Notes: generated from the sequence alone by a model not told the origin. Counted from the first letter of the stretch, positions 17,572 through 26,628 are shown. The stretch: DNA of 64,000 nt from Desulfomonilia bacterium (GCA_036567785.1 DATCTV010000023.1:1-64000); one strand, 5' to 3'. Made by a program: numbers and translations.

Positions 17572-19284
17572 ATGAAAAAATCAGTCTGCTTATTAGTATG
17601 CGTCTCAGCCGTTCTTTTCTATGCGGGTTGTTCCACTAGTTCTGATAATGCCAGCAGCGCCCCGTTTTCGGTAACGGCGTTTGTCGGTGAAACGTCTGCT
17701 TCTTCCTATGCGGATAATCCAGCGATATTCGAAAAGACGAATTATATTGACCTCATATTCAGCGAAGAATTTGATTTCAGTTCAATAAGCGGGAACACAT
17801 ATCTTTATCTTATTGGTGGCACCGGCGAACCTGTGCCCCTGGATGCTGAATTTACAAGCCTCTCACCAGCCATCGTTCGAGTCTCGCTTTCAAGCGGTGA
17901 TAATTTCATAGCAGGGAATGAATATGAAATCATAGTCAAGTCCGGCGCCTCATCCTCCTCGGGAAAAACACTGTTTAAGGAGTATAAGGGCTATTTTACG
18001 GTCGGGATTTCTTTCGGTGTTCATTCAGGCTGTCAGGAACTGGGGGGAGAGAGGAAGCAGATTGTCGTTATAAGCGATATGCATCTCGGGGATTTGAGAG
18101 CGCAGGATGAGAATTACGGCTGGCAGATCGCGAACAGAATCCACCTGGAGAATTTCCTTCTTCAGTTGAGGGTCAACCCGACGGTAAAGGAACTGGTCAT
18201 AGCCGGAGACATGTTTGACGAATGGGTATGCCCGATGGAATATGAGACATTCAATGGCAAAGACGAGAACGATTTCTTCAATGATATCTGCGACGCTAAC
18301 GAGGGCATAGTAGACGCCCTCAACGGCATAATCGAGGATGGAGACATAAAGGTTACATATGTTCCCGGAAACCATGACATGCTTGTGACAAGGGCCGATA
18401 TGGATGAGAGGTTCCCGGGAATCAACAATGCCAGGGATGATGTGGGCGGCGTCAACTCTGGGCTGGGTTCGTACATTCCGGACGGCCGTTCCGAGATCGT
18501 TATAGAGCACAGCCACAGGTATGACTTCTTCAATTCCCCTGATTCGGTTTCGAATGCAGGTGTTACCGGACAGCATACGATTCTTGCGCCGGGCTTTTTT
18601 GTAACGAAGGATTCGGTAACATCTTTGAGGCAGCATCCTCAGGAAGAGTTTGTTCCCAATGAACTGTTCGGGAACGGGTTGTCCGGGGGAACCGGCAGCG
18701 GCATTCCGATAGACCTCTATCAGGCAGCATGGATACCCATACTTATAAAATACCCGACGAATTTCGGCTGGGAAGAAAAATCATTCAATACCGGCATTGA
18801 CGGCTTCACGGAAACCTACAGCTACAAGGATGTGATAGGTAGCAATACAACCGACGACCGGATTATTTACAAGGACAACGCAAAGGCCGCGAACTGGGAT
18901 AATCTTCAGACAATCAACAATGTCCCTGAACATATTGCCGTATTGATCGCCATTTTAAACGGTGTGTACGATCCGCTGATGGATCTCATGAGTGAAGAGT
19001 ATTTTTCTCACGATGGCTGCACGAAAAGGATAGTGGTGTTCGGACATACGCATAAGGGTATGTTGTCTCTCATGACCAACAGCTATCTGAAAAAGATCGG
19101 TAAGAATTCGCATTCGATCTATGCCAATACCGGGACATGGGTTGATAAGGTCGCATCCGGCTACCCTGAGCAGAGCTTCGTTGTAATAACGCCTTTTGAC
19201 AATATCGAATTTGTGGATCTTTATTCGTATAACAACGGGAGTCCGATAAGAAAGGAGGGACGCTGCATATCTCTGTCGAGATAA
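17572..19284 (+). CDS. Lipoprotein with calcineurin-like metallophosphoesterase domain
   Basis: 570-aa exported lipoprotein. The signal peptide starts at the ATG at 17572 and ends in the lipobox YAGC (about residue 20). A Big_5-like Ig domain follows (about 30-145). The phosphoesterase domain has all the metal motifs: SDMHLGD, AGDMFDEW, PGNHDM and FGHTHKG. It would hydrolyse phosphate esters at the cell surface or periplasm; the natural substrate cannot be read from sequence. An in-frame ATG at 17560 sits directly on AAGGA, so the later start is preferred. It is flanked on both sides by copies of the inverted-repeat element. Confidence 0.88.
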   Translation: MKKSVCLLVCVSAVLFYAGCSTSSDNASSAPFSVTAFVGETSASSYADNPAIFEKTNYIDLIFSEEFDFSSISGNTYLYLIGGTGEPVPLDAEFTSLSPAIVRVSLSSGDNFIAGNEYEIIVKSGASSSSGKTLFKEYKGYFTVGISFGVHSGCQELGGERKQIVVISDMHLGDLRAQDENYGWQIANRIHLENFLLQLRVNPTVKELVIAGDMFDEWVCPMEYETFNGKDENDFFNDICDANEGIVDALNGIIEDGDIKVTYVPGNHDMLVTRADMDERFPGINNARDDVGGVNSGLGSYIPDGRSEIVIEHSHRYDFFNSPDSVSNAGVTGQHTILAPGFFVTKDSVTSLRQHPQEEFVPNELFGNGLSGGTGSGIPIDLYQAAWIPILIKYPTNFGWEEKSFNTGIDGFTETYSYKDVIGSNTTDDRIIYKDNAKAANWDNLQTINNVPEHIAVLIAILNGVYDPLMDLMSEEYFSHDGCTKRIVVFGHTHKGMLSLMTNSYLKKIGKNSHSIYANTGTWVDKVASGYPEQSFVVITPFDNIEFVDLYSYNNGSPIRKEGRCISLSR

Positions 19285-19289
19285 AGACC

Positions 19290-19413
19290 GACATGGCGTG
19301 ATAACTTCGCATCTCTGTGTCACTTCCTTGTCTCGTCACTGCGGCGTACAGCAATGTACGCCTCATTCCTCGACTGCGTCGCTTCTTGACCTGCATCGTT
19401 CTGACGCCATGTC
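19290..19413 (+). repeat. Dispersed inverted-repeat element, copy 2
   Basis: 124 bp with the same perfect ends as copy 1, GACATGGCGT (19290-19299) and ACGCCATGTC (19404-19413). It has an inner hairpin with stem GGCGTACA / TGTACGCC (19343-19350, 19355-19362) closed by a GCAA tetraloop. It begins five bases after the phosphoesterase stop codon. Size and structure recall ERIC-type elements, though the sequence differs from enterobacterial ERIC as far as I can recall it. Confidence 0.88.
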
Positions 19414-19518
19414 ATTTCATTTATCATTATTATTGTAACCTTACTGCTATAGCTTTTTCTTGCATGAAGAGGTGCCTTACACCTATACTTTTCTCAATAA
19501 AAAGCGACTGACACTTTA

Positions 19519-20739
19519 CTAATTTATGTTGAAATCTTTTGCACAAAAATTGTGTATATTGTTTTTTACATCAATGTTTTTTTTTCGATTTATTAGCCAT
19601 CGCTCTTTCCAATGATTAACTAGCTCATCTAATGTGTAGTTTAAATAATGAGGTTTTTTTTGGTTACCGTTCAGGAACTCTTTAAAGTTATCTGCCAGAG
19701 GTATAGCGTATATTTGTCTTTTAAAAGAGTGATTAAGTAAAAGATCGGAATTAAATCCAAGAATGTCAGCAGCAGTACGAATTACACGCATTCTCCATAT
19801 TGGGCCATCGCCGAATTTATTAGTAACATCGATATTGTTATTTCGAAGCAACTCGCGCATTGCTTCGAAAGTTTCGTCTGTTAAATGCAAGGTTCCGAAA
19901 CCTTTAGTTTGTCCAATTGGTATATATAACAAGTTATTATCTATTTTGATGCGATTATATTGAGAGCTTTTCCCGTACAGACTAGTTGTAAAAAGACAAG
20001 CAAGATCATTTGCTTTACGTTTGGAGATATTAGTAATCGTATCTTTATATTTTCGCTTATAAATGTTTCTGACCTCGTTCGATGCAATTATGTAAGAAAT
20101 GAGCTTACCACCCAAAAGATGATTATAAGGTGGCAAGGCCCCTAATACATAGGCATCCATTGTATAAACCAAGTTTTTTGTGCGAGTTTCCTTGTTCCAA
20201 CCAATCCAGTTATCACGGTCCGGAATATGAACAATTGAACTCCCAAGAGCAGCAATTCCTATTAAAGGTTTATTTGGTAATGCATTATCACGGATTAAAA
20301 GTTTAATTCTTCTTCCTACATAGTCGCTGTAAGGCGAAGACCAGTAATAACGAAAGATACGAAATAGGTCGAATTGTTTTTGTTCTTCACATACCTCAAT
20401 CATTGGCTCAATCTTAGATTCCCACACCAAATGACCATCTGCTAAATTATGCCTTGCTAATAAAATATTTTCAGTTATCCACTTTTTATTTTTTTGTATG
20501 GATTCTTGTCTTTTAATCTGCATCGAATCCTTAACGATTTGCTTGTTATAAAAAGATGGAGGGGTAAAGGAAATCCGATTAGTATTTGTTTTCATTTCCC
20601 ATCCCAATCTTAAAAGATCACGAACTATTAGAAGTTTAACCCTATCTTCAGAAGATTCTGTAAATATTGGAACATCAGGTTTATGTTCTGAAATAAGCCT
20701 GTGTAATTGACTATTATGTTTTAACTTTAAGTCTAGCAT
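19519..20739 (-). CDS. DUF4338 protein, DruA-like (Druantia-type defence)
   Basis: 406-aa protein whose core (about 120-300) matches the DUF4338 family: FRIFRYYWSSPYSDYVGRR, then IGIAALGSS, RDNWIGWN (175-182), TMDAYVLGALPPYNHLLGGK (193-212), ASNEVRNIYKRKY, TTSLYGKSSQYNR and GQTKGFGTLHL. DruA of the type I Druantia anti-phage system belongs to this family; its biochemical role is unknown to me. It is the last gene of an operon, starting three bases after the herA stop. No druE-type giant helicase or druBCD gene is adjacent. Base composition is clearly more AT-rich than the housekeeping genes around it, as in the two partner genes, suggesting transfer. Family call firm; function inferred. Confidence 0.82.
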   Translation of the reverse strand: MLDLKLKHNSQLHRLISEHKPDVPIFTESSEDRVKLLIVRDLLRLGWEMKTNTNRISFTPPSFYNKQIVKDSMQIKRQESIQKNKKWITENILLARHNLADGHLVWESKIEPMIEVCEEQKQFDLFRIFRYYWSSPYSDYVGRRIKLLIRDNALPNKPLIGIAALGSSIVHIPDRDNWIGWNKETRTKNLVYTMDAYVLGALPPYNHLLGGKLISYIIASNEVRNIYKRKYKDTITNISKRKANDLACLFTTSLYGKSSQYNRIKIDNNLLYIPIGQTKGFGTLHLTDETFEAMRELLRNNNIDVTNKFGDGPIWRMRVIRTAADILGFNSDLLLNHSFKRQIYAIPLADNFKEFLNGNQKKPHYLNYTLDELVNHWKERWLINRKKNIDVKNNIHNFCAKDFNIN

Positions 20740-20742
20740 ATC

Positions 20743-22413
20743 CTACTTAACGAACTTGGATTCTTTGTAAACTATGTTCTCAATAAGCTTTTCGAATTCG
20801 GTGACTCTTACAGGCAAAGCAAAAGCTTGATCGGAAGATACCATGTAAAGGTTTCCAGGAATTGTTTCTCGTTGGATAAAATTTGCAATTACTCCATCGT
20901 AGTTTATATTCGACTTAATCAAAGCTCGAATATCATCTGAATTTCCCATATGAAAAGTAAAGAAGTTCTCTGCTTGTGTTCTTATTTCTTCGGAGATCGC
21001 TGATGGACGCTGGGTAATGGCAACCACACCTAATCCAAACTTTCTACCTTCTTTTGCTACTCTGACAAACGGATTTGCATTAGATTTGACAAATTCCTCA
21101 GATAATACATTCTGTGCTTCTTCAACAAAAATAACTGTATTGATAACCTTTTCAGGGTTGTCAGATGTGAAATTTTCCTTGTTATTATCAAACAGTTTGC
21201 GAACAAATATTGTAGAAATTATGCTCGCATCCATATTGTCTTTAAGTGATAAATCAATAATAATGGTTTTCCCCTGTTTTAAATATTCAAAGACTTTTTC
21301 TACAAGGTCTGAAGAATTTGAATGTATACCTTTGCCTTCATCAATGAGGTGTCTAATTCGTTTTCTAATGGCCATGATGGTTTTCCTGGCACTAACATCC
21401 TCTTTAGGCATACCTTTACTGTCAAGTTTTACTTCACCAAAAAAGTCGGCAAAATCTGTATGAAGTCTTCCTGGGTTTGAAACATACTGGTCGATATTTT
21501 TTATAAAATCGCCAACACCTTCTTCATCCAAATATAACAAAAATGATTTCATAACTTCGGAAAAACCCGCTCCAAAATTCAGGATATCCCCAACTGTGAG
21601 GTTGTTATGCATGTTCAATAGTACTTTGCCACCAAATATAAAACGTTTATTGTTTTTGTACTCATTCGGAAGTTCCTTATCTGTATAAACAACAACATTG
21701 TTTCTTATGGCCGGGTCATCAATATCCCCAAGCCCATATGTTGACAGACCCCTCAGGAAATATTCACCATTTAAATCAAAGATAAGCTTTCCGTAATGGG
21801 TATCTTCTGTCATATTGCGTAGGAGTACTTTAACCAAATTTGTTTTACCGAAACCAGATTGTGCAAATATCATAGTTCTTTTGTTACGTAATTTATCTAT
21901 CTTGAACAGTATATGCCCTTTATCTTTGAATACATTTTCCCCTATGCAAAGGTGCCCTATTGGCGCACCATTTTCATTTGCCTTGTTCAGGATTGACTCT
22001 ATTTCACGTTTGTTCAAATGCCTTGCAATATATGAAACTGTAGGTAATTTACGAACAGCTGTTGTAAAGTTTATTGATGTTCCAGTATCAGTGTAAGTTC
22101 CAAGAATTCTAACTTTATAAGTATAACTGAACATCTTTTGTTTATCACGTTCAGAAAGTTCCCTTTCAGCAATTCGGGCATAATGAACGGCAATTAGCGT
22201 TTTGTCTTGAGATTTAAAAATGGGATCTTCATCATAAATTTCAGCCTCAACGCGAGCGAGGAATTTAGTGCTTCCTTCGTCTTTGGGTGTCAAGACAATA
22301 AAATCACCTGTTTGGGGACTAGCTTTGGCATCTTCATAAGAAGAGTAAATAAGTAAAGCATCTTCCGTGGTCTTCTGGCCATACAGAACACCAAAATCAG
22401 CTTGCTTACTCAA
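20743..22413 (-). CDS. herA: HerA-type hexameric DNA translocase/ATPase
   Basis: 556-aa FtsK/HerA-superfamily ATPase. An N-terminal HAS-barrel-like beta domain spans about 1-130. The ATPase core follows, with Walker A AQSGFGKTN (184-192), Walker B VIFVEEAQN (427-435), a sensor segment VVAITQRPS, and the RTQAENFF region typical of HerA. In archaea HerA forms a ring that drives the NurA nuclease during DNA end resection; in bacteria HerA-nuclease pairs are found in defence loci. The gene lies 14 bp after nurA and 3 bp before the DUF4338 gene. AT-rich composition matches its partners. Confidence 0.92.
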   Translation of the reverse strand: MSKQADFGVLYGQKTTEDALLIYSSYEDAKASPQTGDFIVLTPKDEGSTKFLARVEAEIYDEDPIFKSQDKTLIAVHYARIAERELSERDKQKMFSYTYKVRILGTYTDTGTSINFTTAVRKLPTVSYIARHLNKREIESILNKANENGAPIGHLCIGENVFKDKGHILFKIDKLRNKRTMIFAQSGFGKTNLVKVLLRNMTEDTHYGKLIFDLNGEYFLRGLSTYGLGDIDDPAIRNNVVVYTDKELPNEYKNNKRFIFGGKVLLNMHNNLTVGDILNFGAGFSEVMKSFLLYLDEEGVGDFIKNIDQYVSNPGRLHTDFADFFGEVKLDSKGMPKEDVSARKTIMAIRKRIRHLIDEGKGIHSNSSDLVEKVFEYLKQGKTIIIDLSLKDNMDASIISTIFVRKLFDNNKENFTSDNPEKVINTVIFVEEAQNVLSEEFVKSNANPFVRVAKEGRKFGLGVVAITQRPSAISEEIRTQAENFFTFHMGNSDDIRALIKSNINYDGVIANFIQRETIPGNLYMVSSDQAFALPVRVTEFEKLIENIVYKESKFVK

Positions 22414-22427
22414 GTTTTGCCTCCTAT

Positions 22428-23672
22428 TTAGAATCTGTCATGTGTGTCTAAGAATAAGTTTTCAATATCAATATGATCCATTCTTTGATCTTTATACAGT
22501 GAATATTTCAATCTATTAATAATTTCTTCTTTGAAGTTTTTTTTAAGAGAGATGAAGTTGTGGACTTCAGCTAAGGGGTAAGGATATCCTAAAATGTAAT
22601 GTTCTTGAGTCAGTCGTGTCAGCTCTTTGAATATCAATGCAAGCTCTGTTTTGTCGCGATCCAATACAGAACCTTCAATTCCAGGAATTGCGTCAAAGAT
22701 ATTTACATCAATTATGACCCAGTCAAAATTTTGAAGTTTTTCAACATAATCTAAACGAGCAGCTACAAATAGACCGAAACCACGTCCGCCATGTATTCCT
22801 TTTTTAACAAACATCTCACCTTGGTATGAAGCTTTTAAGACTGGTGTTGGCACTTCAAACCAGCAACACAGTTTTTTTCTCTTTGGATCTTTCTCAGTAA
22901 ATGGATATTTATATTTAAGCTGGTCTTGAAGGTAGTCATCTATCTGTTTGAATGTATAAGATAGCTCCATCTTTATAGGAGATTGTTTTGTTATAGAAAT
23001 GGTCTTAATTCCTTTTTCATGAAGATATTTTCCCAACCGAACCAAATATTCTTGTTTAATTTGAAGCGGACGAAGTGTTCCATCTCGGAGTATAAAATCA
23101 CCTGGTTTTGTATGGTTGAGTTCTGCGACTTCAAGGATAAGAGAGATTTCAAGAATTTCCTGACAAAATGAAAGGAGTGTCGATAAGTTAACGCAAATCT
23201 TTTCTTTGTCATATGCAAAAATATTTTCAGGGGTATCTCCTGGTTTTTCTGCCCAAAATTCGAGTAATCGTTTAACCGGCTTTATGTTTAGCAATTCATC
23301 ATATATTGCACAAAGATGATCTTGGCTGGTTACAAGTATATTTTCAGGATAATATGCTTGTCCCAGGATTATAGGATCATCAAGCGAATTCATACGAACT
23401 TGCTTACCATATTGGTAGCAGATATATCCAGCAGTATACATAACAATAGCCAAACCATTATAAAACTGTTCACTATTGAAACTTCCATCAATTGCATAAA
23501 AGCTTCTATCTGTATTGTCGATCTCGTTGAATGGGGTAATTTCAAATATTTGTGGCGTTTCAATATTATCTTCAACGCCTATGGGATTGATGTTGTAATT
23601 TTTATTGCTTCTACTGTTTATATGTTTTGCAACCGCTTCTATTGCATTATCTGGAATTTCTTTTCGTGACAT
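22428..23672 (-). CDS. nurA: NurA-type nuclease partner of HerA
   Basis: 414-aa NurA-domain protein. The first metal-binding motif YAIDGSF has its Asp at 62; a second, ILRDGTLRPL, lies near 195; the C-terminal block GYPYPLAEVHNFISL is typical of the family. NurA is an Mn-dependent 5'-3' exonuclease and single-strand endonuclease that works as a dimer on the HerA ring. It is the first gene of the three-gene operon, with AAAAGG upstream of the ATG at 23672. The catalytic residues look intact, so an active nuclease is expected. Confidence 0.88.
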   Translation of the reverse strand: MSRKEIPDNAIEAVAKHINSRSNKNYNINPIGVEDNIETPQIFEITPFNEIDNTDRSFYAIDGSFNSEQFYNGLAIVMYTAGYICYQYGKQVRMNSLDDPIILGQAYYPENILVTSQDHLCAIYDELLNIKPVKRLLEFWAEKPGDTPENIFAYDKEKICVNLSTLLSFCQEILEISLILEVAELNHTKPGDFILRDGTLRPLQIKQEYLVRLGKYLHEKGIKTISITKQSPIKMELSYTFKQIDDYLQDQLKYKYPFTEKDPKRKKLCCWFEVPTPVLKASYQGEMFVKKGIHGGRGFGLFVAARLDYVEKLQNFDWVIIDVNIFDAIPGIEGSVLDRDKTELALIFKELTRLTQEHYILGYPYPLAEVHNFISLKKNFKEEIINRLKYSLYKDQRMDHIDIENLFLDTHDRF

Positions 23673-23977
23673 GATTAATTACCTTTTTAATCATAGTTAT
23701 TTGTTGAGACAAATATGAAAAATCAAATATAATAATTTAAAATAGTACCATATTATCTTAATATTCGATATTATATTTCGATTCATTATTAATAAATTTT
23801 ATATTGTGGGCATTTTGGTTCTCCAAATACTACTCACCCTCAATATTAAAATCCAAACTTCAATTTCACAAGATTTTCAGCAACGAACATTTGACTTAAG
23901 GCCTTGAGAAGGGTAAATTGCTTGAGTCATTTGGTAATACCACCTGCCACAAAATAGGATATCAGAAAGGAGAATTT
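23673..23977. other. AT-rich intergenic region between the defence operon and the FAD oxidoreductase
   Basis: About 300 bp without a gene. The left two thirds are very AT-rich, like the defence operon, and presumably hold its promoter; no clear -35/-10 pair stands out. A small hairpin ATTTGT-TGAG-ACAAAT (23699-23714) lies 27 bp before nurA and could be an operator. On the plus strand, TTGACT (23891-23896) and TAAATT (23914-23919) are 17 bases apart and could drive the oxidoreductase gene. The change in base composition at about 23.8 kb may mark the island boundary. Confidence 0.5.
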
Positions 23978-25480
23978 ATGAGTGACTATGATGTGATTGT
24001 CATCGGCGCAGGATGCGGCGGGCTCAGTGCAGGGGCGCTGCTTGCAAAAAAGGGATGTAAGACGCTTGTGCTTGAGCAGAGTTCCCTTGTGGGCGGATGC
24101 TGCTCCACGTTCGAGCAGGAAGGTTTCAGTTTCGACCTCGGTGCATCCATTCTCGAGGACGTGGAAGTGATCAACTGGTGCTTCGAGAGGCTTGGAACTT
24201 CCGTCTTCAAGGAAACGGAAATGATAAAATGCGATCCCATATACACGGTCATACTGAAGGACGGGACCAAGATCACATATCCCCTGTCCAGCGAAGAGAC
24301 CGCAAAACTGATCGGAACGATCAGCCCCGAAGATGAAGACGGCTGGAGGAGATACGCCGACTACATGAAGGCATTCCTCGATGCGGCGTTCAAGGGCTTC
24401 TTCCTCTCACCCGGCAACACGCTGACAGACATGGCCATGATGTTCGTAAGGACGCCAGCACTGCTCAAGTTTTTCCCGCTGTTTGCCACGAACTATCAGT
24501 CGGTTCTGGAGAAGTTCTTCAAGAGCGACAAGATTATGGAATCGATCGCATACCAGAGCTATTTCTTCGGGCTTCCGCCCGAACTCGGCCCGGGCCACAG
24601 CGCCATGATCCCCTATTCAGAACATGAAGGGGTCTACTATACGAAAGGCGGGATGAAGGGCATACCCGAGGCGCTCGTAAAATGCGGACAGAGGCTCGGC
24701 ATGGAGCTGAGGCTTAATACACTTGTAAAGAAAGTGATTGTAAAGAACGGTCGTGCGGTGGGTGTCCAGCTTGGTGACGGGACTGAGATTACCGCCAGGC
24801 TCATAGTCTCCAACATCAACGCCAGGCAGCTCTATACCGACCTGATCGGCCTTGAGCATCTGCCGTGGCTGGCCCAGGTGGGCGTGAAAAGCTATCGATA
24901 TGCAATGGCCACACCCATGATATATCTTGGCGTGGATTATGAGCCGCCGCTCGACAGCCACCATACGATAATCACGCTGCCTGTCGCTGAAACCAACAAG
25001 TTCTGGAACGATTACTATCTGAAGGGACTCTTCCCGACCGAGCAGTATGCGATAATAAGCTATACGTCCAAGACCGACCCCGGGCTCGCACCCAAAGGCT
25101 GCAACATTATCGTGCTCACGCTTTCGCCCGGCCCGTATAAGCTTCAGGGCAAGGACTGGGACGAGGCAAAGCCCGAGATAATGGACCGCGTAATAAGATT
25201 CATGGAGAAGAAGTGCATCCCGGGTCTTGAAGAGCACATAAAGGTGGCCAGCTTTTCAACACCCAGGGATTTCGAGAGAAGGCTCTTATCACCCGAAGGA
25301 GCCATATATGCGCTCAGGCAGGACCTGATGTCCTCCATGGTGTTCAGACCTGCTGCGAAGTCGAAGAACATAAAAGGTCTTTATCTGACAGGTGCATCCA
25401 CACATCCCGGAGGCGGCGTTCCAACGGTTATAGCTTCAGGTATGATAGCCGCAGACCTTATTGAAAAATATGAAAACTGA
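23978..25480 (+). CDS. Phytoene desaturase/RetSat-like FAD-dependent oxidoreductase
   Basis: 500-aa flavoprotein. The dinucleotide-binding motif is at the N-terminus (VIGAGCGGLSAGALLAKKG), followed by the LVGGCCSTFEQEGFSFDLGA segment of CrtI-like enzymes. The C-terminal FAD contact reads GLYLTGASTHPGGGVP. Members desaturate, isomerise or saturate polyene and prenyl chains; with no carotenoid genes nearby, the substrate is unknown. The ATG at 23978 has AGGAG five bases upstream and is preferred to an in-frame start at 23918, which would add a 20-residue tail unlike the family. Confidence 0.9.
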   Translation: MSDYDVIVIGAGCGGLSAGALLAKKGCKTLVLEQSSLVGGCCSTFEQEGFSFDLGASILEDVEVINWCFERLGTSVFKETEMIKCDPIYTVILKDGTKITYPLSSEETAKLIGTISPEDEDGWRRYADYMKAFLDAAFKGFFLSPGNTLTDMAMMFVRTPALLKFFPLFATNYQSVLEKFFKSDKIMESIAYQSYFFGLPPELGPGHSAMIPYSEHEGVYYTKGGMKGIPEALVKCGQRLGMELRLNTLVKKVIVKNGRAVGVQLGDGTEITARLIVSNINARQLYTDLIGLEHLPWLAQVGVKSYRYAMATPMIYLGVDYEPPLDSHHTIITLPVAETNKFWNDYYLKGLFPTEQYAIISYTSKTDPGLAPKGCNIIVLTLSPGPYKLQGKDWDEAKPEIMDRVIRFMEKKCIPGLEEHIKVASFSTPRDFERRLLSPEGAIYALRQDLMSSMVFRPAAKSKNIKGLYLTGASTHPGGGVPTVIASGMIAADLIEKYEN

Positions 25481-25492
25481 GCGAGGTGAAAT

Positions 25493-25630
25493 ATGAAATG
25501 CAAACTGCTTTCTATTGCGGTTCTGGCTGCCGGCTTCGTCTGCTGGTCAAGACTTTCTGATTCCAAGAAGAGATTTTACAAAGACCTGATAAGGCAGGTT
25601 CCTTATATTATTCCAAGATATTTTGTCTGA
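25493..25630 (+). CDS. Short membrane-anchored peptide downstream of the oxidoreductase
   Basis: 45-aa frame beginning MKCKLLSIAVLAAGFVCWSR, with GAGGTG four bases before its ATG. It starts 12 bp after the oxidoreductase stop. It has one hydrophobic helix (about 5-18) followed by a basic, tyrosine-containing tail ending IIPRYFV. I do not recognise it. Coupling to the upstream gene and a good ribosome binding site argue that it is translated, perhaps as a small membrane partner of the flavoenzyme. Confidence 0.55.
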   Translation: MKCKLLSIAVLAAGFVCWSRLSDSKKRFYKDLIRQVPYIIPRYFV

Positions 25631-25696
25631 AAATCCATGCGGGCCGGGGCGATATCCCGGCCCTCGGTTAAAATTCCACTGAAGCTATGCGGCGGC

Positions 25697-26185
25697 CTAC
25701 GCCGATTTTATCTGGATTTTTTTCTGCTGCTCTACAGGCTTTGCGACCTTGGGCAGCGTGATGTTGAGGACGCCTTTTTTGAATGTCGCGTCGATCTTGT
25801 CGTGCTCGACTTCGGAAGGTATCTGGATCGTCCTGCTGAAGCTGCCGTAGCTCCTTTCGGAATAGTAGGTTTCCTTTCCTTTTTCTTCCTTTTCCTGGGT
25901 CTTCTCTCCTTTAATGGTGAGGATGTCCTTGGAAAGGTTGACCTCGATGTCTTTTTCCTCGAGTCCGGGTAGTTCGGCCGTAACCTTGATCTCTTTCTCG
26001 TCTTCAGTCATGTCGATTTTCGGGTTGAACGCTCCGAATTTTTCGTCAAACGGTGTGACCTCGAAGCCGCTGAAGAAATCGTCAAAGAGGTTGTTGAGCG
26101 CCCTCTGGAAGGTTACCGCCGGGTTCTCTCCGGTTTTTGCCAAATTGCCTGATCTTCCGAATCTAAATGGTGACAGATATCTCAT
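25697..26185 (-). CDS. Hsp20/alpha-crystallin small heat-shock protein (1)
   Basis: 162-aa chaperone that holds unfolding proteins in a refoldable state as part of large oligomers. The alpha-crystallin domain covers about 55-148, with LPGLEEKDIEVNL near its start and the GVLNITLP motif near its end. The C-terminal IQI provides the I-x-I oligomer contact. The longer N-terminal arm (FDDFFSGFEV) is typical of the standard bacterial Hsp20 class. An AAGGAGG site precedes the ATG. It is the last of three tandem hsp20 genes on the minus strand, 31 bp beyond the second. Confidence 0.95.
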   Translation of the reverse strand: MRYLSPFRFGRSGNLAKTGENPAVTFQRALNNLFDDFFSGFEVTPFDEKFGAFNPKIDMTEDEKEIKVTAELPGLEEKDIEVNLSKDILTIKGEKTQEKEEKGKETYYSERSYGSFSRTIQIPSEVEHDKIDATFKKGVLNITLPKVAKPVEQQKKIQIKSA

Positions 26186-26216
26186 GATTTTTACCTCCTT
26201 TTCTTAAAGATATTTC

Positions 26217-26612
26217 TTAGCCTGCCTGTATGGCGATTTTTCTTGTCTTGACAGGTTCGGCCTTCGGGAGAACGACCTTAAGGACGCCATCCTTCATGCT
26301 GGCCTCGATCTTTTCCCTGTCGATCTCGTCGCTAAGGGTGAACTGCCTGTAATAATCGCCGATTCCGTATTCGATATATGTCGCCTTCCTCTGGCCGTAG
26401 ATGCTTTCATCGACGCCTGCCTCAATCGTCAGAATGTCCTTCTCCAATGTTATATTTACCCTGGATTCGTCAGTGCCGGGCATATCGGCCAGAAGGTAGA
26501 GGCTATCGTTCGTTTCATAGATATCCACCCTGGGCATGTATGTACGCGAATCTTTGGTCCTTTCCGCACCTGCCGTTTTCGTTTCGGTTTTTGCAGTTAT
26601 TTCTTCAGCCAT
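26217..26612 (-). CDS. Hsp20/alpha-crystallin small heat-shock protein (2)
   Basis: 131-aa small heat-shock protein. The alpha-crystallin domain spans about 30-120 (LADMPGTDESRVNITL to GVLKVVLP) and the C-terminal anchor is IAI. The N-terminal arm is short and charged. The start at 26612 (MAEE) is chosen since GGAGGT lies eight bases upstream; the in-frame ATG at 26618 is only two bases from that site. It begins 16 bp after the third gene's stop. The sequence differs strongly from its neighbours, so the trio is not a recent duplication and may form mixed oligomers. Confidence 0.94.
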   Translation of the reverse strand: MAEEITAKTETKTAGAERTKDSRTYMPRVDIYETNDSLYLLADMPGTDESRVNITLEKDILTIEAGVDESIYGQRKATYIEYGIGDYYRQFTLSDEIDREKIEASMKDGVLKVVLPKAEPVKTRKIAIQAG

Positions 26613-26628
26613 ACTCATTCACCTCCGT

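Noticed and set aside
19519-23672. Calling the defence locus a canonical Druantia system
   Set aside because: Only the DUF4338 component is present; no DruE helicase, DruB, C or D gene lies nearby, so the canonical name would mislead.
23699-23714. Hairpin ATTTGT-TGAG-ACAAAT upstream of nurA as a defined operator
   Set aside because: In such AT-rich DNA a 6-bp inverted repeat can arise by chance, and no regulator gene is adjacent; mentioned only within the intergenic entry.
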